A program made the position numbers and the translations under genes. The notes under the pieces were generated by a model. That model searched no databases. It was not told the DNA's origin and saw nothing but the letters and a program-made list of their open reading frames with translations. This document shows positions 1 through 7,194 of a stretch of 64,000 bases of DNA, one piece after another. The DNA is taken from contig JAGOSY010000012.1 in assembly GCA_018062085.1 (NCBI GenBank), positions 1 through 64,000 of the forward strand, given 5' to 3'. The stretch is from a bacterium. GTDB lineage: Bacteria > Cyanobacteriota > Vampirovibrionia > Obscuribacterales > Obscuribacteraceae. How positions within the stretch are numbered: the first letter of the stretch is position 1; each line of letters begins with the position of its first letter.

Positions 1-779
1 AAGGCTCAGTAATTGCCACAACCAATAGCTCTGGTGTGGTTACTAACAGCAATAGCTATTCACCATTCGGACAAAGTGCTGCTGCATTGGCGAGTAACTT
101 TGGTTTCACCGGTCAACGATTCGACCAGGAAACTGGGCTGTACTATTTCAAGGCGCGACACTACTCACCAGAAATTGGACGTTTTCTACAGCCAGATCTG
201 GTTGGTTACAGCGACGGTCTGAACATGTTCACTTACGTCGGAAACGACCCTATCAACAAACGTGATAGCACGGGGATGTTCTCCATTGTTACTGTTGTGG
301 ATTTCCTTCCTTTCGAACAGTTCAATCGTATCTTCGACATGATAATCGGCGGAACCTTGGGAGGCAGCGGTGAGAAAAGTGGAGGTAAAGGAGAACAACC
401 TCCACCGAATCCTGGTGATGGTGATGGATATACTGGCATTTTGGTTCCAGGCGCTGAGGATTTGCCACTATTTAACGACAGCGGTGATTCTGGCAGCGGT
501 GGAGGCACAGCGGTAGAAGATCCACCCACTAAACCTGAGCCCGGTACAGCAGGCGGAGGCGCCGGAGAAGGAGGTGGCGGTGACGGCGGAAGGCATTTGC
601 CTCCTGATCCGCCAGATGACGGCTCAGATGGTGAGGGATCTGACGGCGAGTTTCCGAACTGGCATGAAGATACCTCAGACTGGACGGCGGAAGATTGGGT
701 CTGGTGGTTCGAAGCTATGGATCATGCGCTAGGTATCGGTGAGCATCCCGGTCCCCGCCCAGGAAGTGAAACACCATAA
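1..779 (+). CDS. RHS repeat-associated core domain protein, C-terminal part (5' truncated by window)
   Basis: The reading frame beginning at base 3 is open to the left edge, so only the C-terminal 258 or so residues are visible. The RHS core signature is clear: a YSPFG motif, then GFTGQ, YYFKARHYSPEIGRFLQPD and YVGNDPINKRDSTG. In RHS/YD-repeat proteins this core closes a large beta-cage shell and is followed by a variable C-terminal domain. Here the variable tail is about 170 residues, rich in Gly, Pro and acidic residues, ending in a Trp-rich acidic patch. It does not look like a nuclease or other toxin domain I recognise. A hairpin terminator follows about 100 bases downstream. RHS proteins are usually large, exported or cell-surface polymorphic proteins. 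The function of this one is unknown. Confidence 0.85.
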   Translation, partial: GSVIATTNSSGVVTNSNSYSPFGQSAAALASNFGFTGQRFDQETGLYYFKARHYSPEIGRFLQPDLVGYSDGLNMFTYVGNDPINKRDSTGMFSIVTVVDFLPFEQFNRIFDMIIGGTLGGSGEKSGGKGEQPPPNPGDGDGYTGILVPGAEDLPLFNDSGDSGSGGGTAVEDPPTKPEPGTAGGGAGEGGGGDGGRHLPPDPPDDGSDGEGSDGEFPNWHEDTSDWTAEDWVWWFEAMDHALGIGEHPGPRPGSETP

Positions 780-881
780 CGTAGCTAACAGCCTCTTTTA
801 GGAATTTTTTTAGTTCGGTCCATTTCTCACATTCCGCAGAGCACGCCAAGCTTAAGGCGGAGTTGCGGAAACCGACGGTGC

Positions 882-915
882 GGGCCCTCTCCATAGTGGA
901 GAGGGCCTGTTCTTG
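882..915 (+). terminator. Intrinsic terminator after the RHS gene
   Basis: A perfect 10-bp stem (GGCCCTCTCC at 883-892 with GGAGAGGGCC at 898-907) encloses a 5-base loop and is followed by a T-rich stretch (TGTTCTT). It lies about 100 bases past the RHS stop codon on the same strand. The T-tract is interrupted, so termination strength is uncertain. Confidence 0.6.
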
Positions 916-1037
916 GTATGCCTGCTGCCACGATGTTTATGTGCGTCAAGTTTTTGCTTAATGAGCGGCGACTGAGTATTAGCATCGTGTAGCGTCATTA
1001 AGAAATGTCTTTAGGATACATAATACCCATTGTGTCT

Positions 1038-1062
1038 ATGATACCATTGACAATGGTATCAT
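1038..1062. promoter_or_regulatory. 25-bp perfect palindrome, candidate operator
   Basis: Two 12-base arms (ATGATACCATTG and CAATGGTATCAT) are exact inverse complements around a single central A at 1050. The site is in the gap between the RHS gene and the Clp-N gene at 1215, about 150 bases upstream of the latter. There is no T-tract, so it does not look like a terminator. The symmetry and length suit a dimeric DNA-binding protein. The regulator is unknown. Confidence 0.45.
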
Positions 1063-1214
1063 CTGCGTAGCTTATGTAAGGTTGCGACTGTTCGAGAGCT
1101 TTTGTATTTAGAATTGTCGAGTGTGAGATGGTCTTCAAAAATTTCAGCTTGTTCGAAAGAATCGAGGTTTAGAGTGAAAAATTGCTACCTGCGCCAGATT
1201 GAGTTTGTTCATCT

Positions 1215-1829
1215 ATGAAAATGGATAGCCCGTTTCGAGATTTCTCGAAACCTAGTGCTTATGCTATTTATGAAGGCTCCACGCTAGCAAGAGTTTTTGG
1301 TCATAAGAGTTTGGAAGTGCTGCACTTGTTCTACGGTTTAGTACAAAGTACTGATTCGTGTATTTCTTTTTTAAGTGGAAAGTATCCGTTTGACGCTTCA
1401 GTTGTGAAGCAAATTGTTGGCGCCCAGTATGGATTGTTGACACCGCATAGTGAAATTACTATACCTTTTTCGGCAGATTTTGTTAGCGTCATTAGAAGAG
1501 CCGTGGAAATCAAGGAGATTTCCAAAGAAGAATTAGTTCTTACTAGTCATCTCTTTTTAGCTGTAGTTGATGAAGGACTTAGTGATTTTCCGAATGAATG
1601 GAAAGATGTTCTTTTGAAGTGCGGAAGTAATTTCCAAGCTGAGCTTCTCAATCCAACCACAGATGGAAGGGTTTTTCCGCATACAGATGTTGTTATGTCG
1701 AATATTGAATGGCTAGATTGGGCTGTTCAGTTTGCTCAATCTGAGCCCCTGTGGCGTAGTGTATTAGCTGTGCGATTGGCACAGAAAGGACTTACTGTAT
1801 CGGATATAGAAGCACGCCTTTCGCCGTAG
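1215..1829 (+). CDS. Clp N-terminal (repeat) domain-like protein, stand-alone
   Basis: This 204-residue protein resembles the double Clp-N repeat of ClpA/B/C chaperones. One half has an A-R-x-F-G-H-x3-L-x-V-L-H-L-F pattern (about residues 25-40). A second half, around residues 85-120, has a comparable FSADFVSVIRRA ... TSHLFLAV pattern. There is no AAA+ ATPase module, so it cannot be a Clp unfoldase itself; it could be an adaptor or decoy binding site. The last 40 residues are unassigned. Start codons at 1215 and 1221 are both ATG in frame and neither has a strong Shine-Dalgarno. The AT-rich upstream gap carries the palindrome at 1038-1062. The domain call rests on motif resemblance only. Confidence 0.6.
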   Translation: MKMDSPFRDFSKPSAYAIYEGSTLARVFGHKSLEVLHLFYGLVQSTDSCISFLSGKYPFDASVVKQIVGAQYGLLTPHSEITIPFSADFVSVIRRAVEIKEISKEELVLTSHLFLAVVDEGLSDFPNEWKDVLLKCGSNFQAELLNPTTDGRVFPHTDVVMSNIEWLDWAVQFAQSEPLWRSVLAVRLAQKGLTVSDIEARLSP

Positions 1830-2248
1830 TTTGGATTTATCGTATTTCGGCTTTCCGGACGCAAATACAAATCTACTAGAAATGGTCAACTTGATCCTGG
1901 CTTTTTATTTTGCTGACAACTGTTTGCAGTTGGTCGATACTTTCTGCTTGTGCGCATCAAATAAACAGTAGTGTAGCATCGCTTCTCTTGGTCTGATATA
2001 CGCAGATTACCAGAAGGTTTTCAGAGCAAAGTTTTTACCTTTGAGTGTCACGGTAGCTGGTGGCACTCTTTTTTATCTCTTGAAGATTTTCTACTATATT
2101 ATGTTTTAGGTTGCGCTAAAGCTAGCCGAAAATGAACGATTTAGGCTATGTTCGCGAATTTCACCATTAAAACATTGGTTAACCAAGCGGTTTTTGGTGG
2201 TTTGGAGTAAGGGGTGCCAGCGAGCGATTTCAGATATCTTCTCCTTGT

Positions 2249-2292
2249 GCTGGCAGAAAGCTGCTGATAAATTGCAGCTGCTTTCTGCCAGC
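2249..2292. repeat. Inverted repeat, 13-bp perfect arms
   Basis: GCTGGCAGAAAGC (2249-2261) is the exact inverse complement of GCTTTCTGCCAGC (2280-2292). An extra 3-bp TGC/GCA pair can extend the stem inward past a bulge. It lies 118 bases beyond the resolvase stop codon. It could terminate resolvase transcription, although no T-tract is present, or it could be a remnant of a mobile-element end. Confidence 0.5.
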
Positions 2293-2313
2293 ATTTACAA
2301 ATTTGACAAATTG

Positions 2314-2332
2314 GGTACGATGAAATCGTACC
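2314..2332. repeat. Short palindrome, 8-bp arms
   Basis: GGTACGAT (2314-2321) and ATCGTACC (2325-2332) form perfect arms around GAA. It sits between the larger inverted repeat and the resolvase gene. Its role is unknown. Confidence 0.4.
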
Positions 2333-2409
2333 GCCAAGGCAACCTGTATTAGGGCGATCTAGTTGCTAGCCATGCCATGCAGCCGAGAGTGCCAAGTCGG
2401 CTCTGGCGT

Positions 2410-3024
2410 TTACCGCTTCTTGAGAAGCTTCCTCCCGTCAGGCCGTAACGCCCCAGTCGGGCTGACATAGCGGTAGAGAGTCTGACGGCTTATGCCCAGT
2501 TCCTGGCAGAGATCATTGACTACCGTACCGGATTTGCCCATTGCTGCCTTTGCCATGTGCACTTTCGCTGGCGTCATCGTGTGGCGGCGTCCACCGACTC
2601 TACCACGTGCTCTGGCGGCGGCTAGCCCGGCCAGCGTTCGCTCAGAGATAAGCGCCGCTTCGAATTCAGCTAGGGCAGAGAAGATCCCGAAAATCAGTTT
2701 CCCGGACGCTGTGCTGGTATCAATACTGGCACCCCGACCAGTTAGCACCTTTAGTTTGACTCCGCGTTTTGAGAGGTCTTGAATGAGATTGACTAAGTGA
2801 GTTAGGTCGCGGCCAAGGCGATCGAGCTTCCAAACAAGCAGCGTGTCGCCTTCGCGCAGCGCTTTGAGACACGCGTCTAGCCCAGGGCGGTCGTCTTTTC
2901 TGCCTGAGGCGTGGTCCTCATATATTCGTTTCTTCGTCACGCCAGCGGCCACGAGAGCGTCCTTCTGTAGGTCGACGGTTTGGGAGCCATCGGCTTTTGA
3001 TACCCGCATATAGCCTATTAGCAA
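2410..3024 (-). CDS. Serine resolvase/invertase, Tn3-resolvase family
   Basis: This is a small serine recombinase. The N-terminal catalytic domain begins with IGYMRVSKADG, where the Ser of RVS is the expected nucleophile. It continues with the family blocks LDRLGRDLTHLV and GKLIFGIFSALAEFE, and the last 50 or so residues form a helix-turn-helix (LCQELGISRQTLYRYV). A GTG at 3054 is the longest possible start, but a strong GAGGGG Shine-Dalgarno sits 9 bases before a TTG at 3024. That gives a 204-residue protein and leaves the res-like site outside the gene, so I prefer 3024. No transposase is adjacent. It could serve resolution of a lost transposon, a plasmid-derived module or a DNA inversion. 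The region looks richer in G and C than its neighbours, which hints at acquisition by transfer. Confidence 0.85.
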   Translation of the reverse strand: MLIGYMRVSKADGSQTVDLQKDALVAAGVTKKRIYEDHASGRKDDRPGLDACLKALREGDTLLVWKLDRLGRDLTHLVNLIQDLSKRGVKLKVLTGRGASIDTSTASGKLIFGIFSALAEFEAALISERTLAGLAAARARGRVGGRRHTMTPAKVHMAKAAMGKSGTVVNDLCQELGISRQTLYRYVSPTGALRPDGRKLLKKR

Positions 3025-3048
3025 TTTTTTTTGCCCCTCTTTTTGTGC

Positions 3049-3169
3049 TGTCACTTATACGGCCGTTTGCGGGACAAGTTATTTTCAAGCAAAACCAGGC
3101 GCTTTTGTGTCACTCATCCGGTCACGTTTTCAATGTTCCACAAAGCTAGGCAAGTTTTGTTAAGTGACA
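3049..3169. promoter_or_regulatory. Candidate res recombination site for the resolvase
   Basis: Three copies of a 10-base motif TGTCACTyAw lie upstream of the resolvase: 3049-3058, 3108-3117 and, inverted, 3160-3169. The first forms an exact 28-base unit from TGTC (3049) to GACA (3076), the size of the crossover subsite I in Tn3-type res sites. The whole span is 121 bases, close to the known three-subsite res length of about 115-120. The position, directly upstream of the resolvase reading frame, is also typical. Functional assignment is inference. Confidence 0.5.
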
Positions 3170-3218
3170 AGCCTAATTTAGTTCCGACTCTAGAAGTAGA
3201 TCAATGGACGCATGCAGT

Positions 3219-4268
3219 TCAAATCTTCGATTCACCTTGAAAAACTTTGATCAGTGCGTCAGCTAATTCGTCCATGAAATAATAGTCGTGAGCGCCACAG
3301 TAGCGTTTCACTACGCCCCCGAACTGGCTTTTGAATTTAGAAAAGCGTCCGTAGGGGTGGCTTGGTGAGCAAAATTGATCAAAGCCATAGAGGTCATATT
3401 GTGCACAGCCAGCTGCTTTCGCTCGCTTAATGGCTTCCCATTGCAGAGCATAACCGCTCATTAGGTTGCGCTTGTTGTTTGTGATACCACCATATAGGTA
3501 GGTGCTGGTTTTGCCGAAAGTGATTTGTATAAGACCACCTAAAATTTCTTCTTCATGTTCGGCGATAAGCAGGTGCGCTAGTTTGTTGGAGAGTAGTGTC
3601 TTGGCCAGCTCGACGAAGAATGCGACAGGTTCAACTTCAAAATGATCACGCCTGGCTGTGATATTTAGAATAGGGTAGAAGCTATCAATCACTTCACTTG
3701 GGCTGCCACTGCGCACGGTGACGCCTTTGCGCTGAGAGAGGCGAGTATTGTAGCGCCCTTTTGTTTTCATCTGGGCCAAAATATCTTCCAGTGAGCCGGT
3801 TAAATCAAGGCATAAAGTCTCTTTTGGTAAAAGATCTATGGGCGAACGCGCGAATTCTGTTAGTAATTCTGGCAGCGATGGTTCTAGAAGAGGCTCTATT
3901 CTAAAGCCAATTAATCCTTCTTCTTTAGCTAGCCGCTCACAGCTGGAGATAATTAGACCAAGACATTTTCTTGCGAGTTCTTTGTTCTCCCAGGGTAATA
4001 TTGGACCATGAGGTGCCACCAAAAATCCAGGATTGTTTTCTGCGGCATAATACAAGATACATCCAGCTACAAGTTCATCACTCAAGAAAATACCGAGGCG
4101 AATATGCTTCAGGCCTTGACCGCGCTTGAACTGAGCCCACTCTATGCTTTGCATGAAACCGCTAGCACGATTTGCTGCTAACAAGTTGTTCCATTGCCTA
4201 GAGGTAGGCGTGTCTAGTTCTAGGCCTTCAAGAAAGCGAATTTCAAGAGCACAAGAATGGCTATTCAT
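3219..4268 (-). CDS. FemAB/FemX-type aminoacyltransferase (peptidoglycan bridge family)
   Basis: This 349-residue protein matches the FemAB/GNAT-like peptidoglycan aminoacyltransferase family. It has an early SGFMQSIEWAQFKRGQG segment (about residues 36-52), a central MKTKGRYNTRLSQRKGV block and a C-terminal YLYGGITNNKRNLMSGYALQWEAIKRAKAAG ... YDLYGFD segment typical of the second GNAT-like half. Family members attach amino acids from aminoacyl-tRNA to lipid-linked peptidoglycan precursors at the cytoplasmic membrane. The exact amino acid cannot be read from sequence. The gene starts 13 bases after the stop of the upstream spermidine-synthase-fold fusion gene on the same strand, so they are likely co-transcribed. 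There is no signal peptide, as expected for a cytoplasmic enzyme. Confidence 0.8.
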   Translation of the reverse strand: MNSHSCALEIRFLEGLELDTPTSRQWNNLLAANRASGFMQSIEWAQFKRGQGLKHIRLGIFLSDELVAGCILYYAAENNPGFLVAPHGPILPWENKELARKCLGLIISSCERLAKEEGLIGFRIEPLLEPSLPELLTEFARSPIDLLPKETLCLDLTGSLEDILAQMKTKGRYNTRLSQRKGVTVRSGSPSEVIDSFYPILNITARRDHFEVEPVAFFVELAKTLLSNKLAHLLIAEHEEEILGGLIQITFGKTSTYLYGGITNNKRNLMSGYALQWEAIKRAKAAGCAQYDLYGFDQFCSPSHPYGRFSKFKSQFGGVVKRYCGAHDYYFMDELADALIKVFQGESKI

Positions 4269-4281
4269 TGTAGTCTTCCAA

Positions 4282-7032
4282 TTAGCTCTGGAAATTGGCT
4301 ATCAGCTTGTTGATAGCTTCTGTCTCAGCTGGCATTGCGTTAATTTCAGCTTGCACTGAATCAATTCGCTTTTGCGCCTTGTTAATTTGATTACCAAGGC
4401 GTCTGATGGCTTCAGCTCTAGGTATTTGCTTCGTGCCAAATTGAACCATATCTTGCCCTTGACCTTGGTTTTGAGGCTGATCTTGACTCTGATTTTGGGC
4501 TTGAGTCTGTAGATTGTTCAATCTGTTGGTCATTTTGTCTATATGACCTTGGGTCTCCTGCATTTCTTGATTGAGGCTATCTAAGTGCGAGCTGCTGTCT
4601 TTGGCTAGACTGGCCAGGTAAGCTGCGATGATTGGGGTCAGTTGCTTAGGATATGGTTCTTTTAGTTTGGTCACACCTTGATCGCTGTACCAGTGATGGC
4701 CGTCGGTGTAGACAATTTCACCATCAGCTTTTTTTAGGATGACATACTTGCCACTGGCATCAGCCCAGGCGCTGCTGAATAGTTCAAAGGCGCCAGCAAC
4801 TGGTGGAGCTACTTGTTCTGGTGGGCGCTCTTGTGGGTCAGGAAAGTTCTGTTCTGCTTTCTCCAGTAACATGGCTGTGTTCTGCATGTTTTGCACTTCC
4901 GAGGCATCTCGTTGACCGTTGAAGCCATTGCCTTGATTGGCGCTGGTATCATCAGAGTTACTGCCACCAGAGCTGCTGCCGTCAGAATTGTTACTGCCTT
5001 GTGAGGCTCGCCTTAGGCCATTGGCTTGCTGTCTTAACTCAGAAGAGATATGCCAGACCAAAGTAGGATTGTTAAATAGCGAAATTATTGCTTTTCCGCT
5101 CTGTTGATCAATTAGATCAGAACTATCTGCTGTTACTCGCAAATAGGCAGTGTCAGTGATTGGCATAACGGTAACGCCAGTTTGTAGAACATCTACGTCT
5201 GGGCCTAGTCTGTATGCCGATTGCAGCAAGTTACTGCTGACCGATGTGGTGGCATTGTCGCTATTGCTATTGGCCGAAGACGAATAATTGGTTGGCGTGG
5301 TCGTATCGTAATTTTGAATATTTTGATTTGAATTGTTGTAGCTATTGTTGTTGTTGTAATTATATTGCCTTGACGGATATTGATTGCCCTGGCTGTCGAC
5401 AGTTTGGTTGTTGCTGCCGAAGTTTAGATTGATAAACCCAGGACCAGTGGCGTAGTTGAGCGGGTTGTACCAGCCCCATCCACCGCCCCAGCCACCCCAG
5501 CCTCCGCCCCAACCGCCACCCCAGCCGTGATATCCCCAATGGTTCCAGTGGTCCGCTCTGGCCCATCCGCCCCAATGGCCACGATCTCTGCCCCAGCCGC
5601 CATTCCATCCTCTGTTGCCACGGTCGAATCCGCGCCCCCCGCGGTCTCCCCTGTCTCCACCTCGTCCACCATCGCCTCTGGCGCCGTCTCCACGACCTCC
5701 TCTATCGCCTCCTCGACCGCCATCTCCACGGCCGCCACCGCCTTCGTGACCTCCTCCATGTCCGCCGCCTTTGCCGTAGGCTGAGTCGGGGAAGATGAAA
5801 TTGGCGAGAATGACAACTACTGCCAGGGTTGTTATGACTCGTTTGCCCAGATTGAGAAGTGATTCCCAATCGCCGCTCCAGTCTACGAGTTTTTCTTTAA
5901 GTAAGTTTAGTTCATTGACTATGCGCAATGGCAGTTCTGATGCACGTTTGAGTAGTGTGTCTACCAGAATCTTTAAGTCGAGTGCCTCAAGGAAAGTACC
6001 AGGGTCCACGACAAAGCGTGATAACAGAAGTTTGGTTCTTTGCGGCTGTAAGCCAGGCATCAAGCTGATTACATCGTCAAATAATTCTTGCTCATTGGCA
6101 TTTCTCTCGACCGGGGCAATTATTTTCGGCATGTTCTCATAATTTGCCGTTAGTGCATTCCACTTAGTGTCCGATTCTGCCAGTGGGTCAGAGGTGGCAA
6201 GAGGTTTATCTGTTTCTAAATAGGTGAGAAAAATTGAGGAGCCATGCTCTTCTGGCTGTGATACCGCCTGTAGTTTTTCGAAGTCGGTCGGGAATAGAAA
6301 TAGGTTTTCAAAGTCTGCTAGTTCTTGGGCTTGTACGCCATGCTCGTTGGCAGTTCCAAGGAAAAATCCCCAGTCGCTGCCATAACCTAACTCACTGAAG
6401 GAAGGGATGCTAACCCTGTAGGGGCGGCTGTTGAGGCCAGCGGCACGCATGCTATTGAAGATACTCCAATAGGCATTGGGCGTGTTTGATGGCGATACAG
6501 CATTAGTGGCAAGAACGGCGCCCGACGCCATTATCGAGGCAAGCGAACGGTACCACTCCACACTGTGAAACTTGGCCCCAGCTGCATCTTTGGCCACAGT
6601 CAGGTCGACAACAATGAGGTCGTATTGCTGGCCTGATTTTTGGCATTCTTCTACAAATTGCCAGGCGTCAGTGACATGTACCGTGGTGCGATGGTCGGTT
6701 AAGCTGTTGCCGTTGAGTTGTGCAAATTCGCTTTTTGCTAAATCGAGAACTTCTGGGTCGTAGTCGACTAAATCTATATCTATCTGACCGCTATTTGTCG
6801 ATGTCAGCAGTTCCCGGGCTGTCAACCCGTCGCCGCCGCCTATAATTAGTGCTCTTAGAGCCTTCGAGGCTATCGATTCGCTGCCTGCCTGCAGGCGCTT
6901 CTCTGCCACCTTGAGGGCAGGGAGGGCTAAACCTTCGTGATAAATCTTTTCGTCACGTTGATCAAATTGCAGGTCACCGTCTATGAAAAGGGCGACAGTG
7001 CCATCTGGACGGCGGCTTACGAAGGTTGACAT
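4282..7032 (-). CDS. Spermidine-synthase-fold domain fused to membrane span and Gly/Arg/Trp-rich plus Asn/Gln-rich domain
   Basis: This 916-residue protein has an unusual layout. Residues 1-260 resemble a polyamine synthase/SAM-binding Rossmann fold: ALIIGGGDGLTARELL (GGGDG at 65-69), then VDYDPEVLDLA and YDLIVVDLTVAKDAAG. A linker follows, with a helical stretch (about 340-395), then one hydrophobic segment at about 397-414. Right after it comes a block of about 120 residues of GGGHGGGH, RGGDRG and GGWGGGWG-like repeats, then an Asn/Ser/Gln-rich region and a C-terminal coiled coil with a Gln/Asn-rich stretch. The usual spermidine synthase is about 280-300 residues and soluble. The N-terminus could make polyamines or be a catalytically altered relative. 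The Gly-rich part probably lies outside the membrane. It overlaps no neighbour and probably forms an operon with the FemAB gene. Confidence 0.7.
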   Translation of the reverse strand: MSTFVSRRPDGTVALFIDGDLQFDQRDEKIYHEGLALPALKVAEKRLQAGSESIASKALRALIIGGGDGLTARELLTSTNSGQIDIDLVDYDPEVLDLAKSEFAQLNGNSLTDHRTTVHVTDAWQFVEECQKSGQQYDLIVVDLTVAKDAAGAKFHSVEWYRSLASIMASGAVLATNAVSPSNTPNAYWSIFNSMRAAGLNSRPYRVSIPSFSELGYGSDWGFFLGTANEHGVQAQELADFENLFLFPTDFEKLQAVSQPEEHGSSIFLTYLETDKPLATSDPLAESDTKWNALTANYENMPKIIAPVERNANEQELFDDVISLMPGLQPQRTKLLLSRFVVDPGTFLEALDLKILVDTLLKRASELPLRIVNELNLLKEKLVDWSGDWESLLNLGKRVITTLAVVVILANFIFPDSAYGKGGGHGGGHEGGGGRGDGGRGGDRGGRGDGARGDGGRGGDRGDRGGRGFDRGNRGWNGGWGRDRGHWGGWARADHWNHWGYHGWGGGWGGGWGGWGGGWGWYNPLNYATGPGFINLNFGSNNQTVDSQGNQYPSRQYNYNNNNSYNNSNQNIQNYDTTTPTNYSSSANSNSDNATTSVSSNLLQSAYRLGPDVDVLQTGVTVMPITDTAYLRVTADSSDLIDQQSGKAIISLFNNPTLVWHISSELRQQANGLRRASQGSNNSDGSSSGGSNSDDTSANQGNGFNGQRDASEVQNMQNTAMLLEKAEQNFPDPQERPPEQVAPPVAGAFELFSSAWADASGKYVILKKADGEIVYTDGHHWYSDQGVTKLKEPYPKQLTPIIAAYLASLAKDSSSHLDSLNQEMQETQGHIDKMTNRLNNLQTQAQNQSQDQPQNQGQGQDMVQFGTKQIPRAEAIRRLGNQINKAQKRIDSVQAEINAMPAETEAINKLIANFQS

Positions 7033-7194
7033 GCTTTTAATCTCTCATTGCTGAAGGCTTCGCTAATTTAGCCCAATGACGTTACGGCTACATTAAAGAA
7101 GAGCTTTTAATACGGCTTCTTCTGACATGGTCTATACTCTCTTGACGACTTTGGCTATGGCTGACTGTGTGCGTTTTTCTTCTTTTGGTGACCA

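Larger units (their letters stand above)
1830..2409. other. Gene-free gap with two dyad elements
   Basis: No convincing coding frame is visible in these 580 bases. The only structure seen is the long inverted repeat at 2249-2292 and the smaller palindrome at 2314-2332, both just downstream of the resolvase gene. Confidence 0.5.

Noticed and set aside
1830-2409. A short minus-strand ORF (62 codons) around 2106-2294 as a gene
   Set aside because: It spans the inverted repeat, lacks a ribosome binding site and shows no protein-like pattern.
3031-3240. Small plus-strand ORF over the res-like site
   Set aside because: Its frame overlaps the repeat motifs and the FemAB 3' end, and no start signal or family is seen.
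5424-5816. Long open frames on both strands inside the Gly-rich part of the fusion gene
   Set aside because: They are by-products of the GC-rich repeat codons. The reading frame with a full N-terminal domain and Gly/Arg repeats explains the region.
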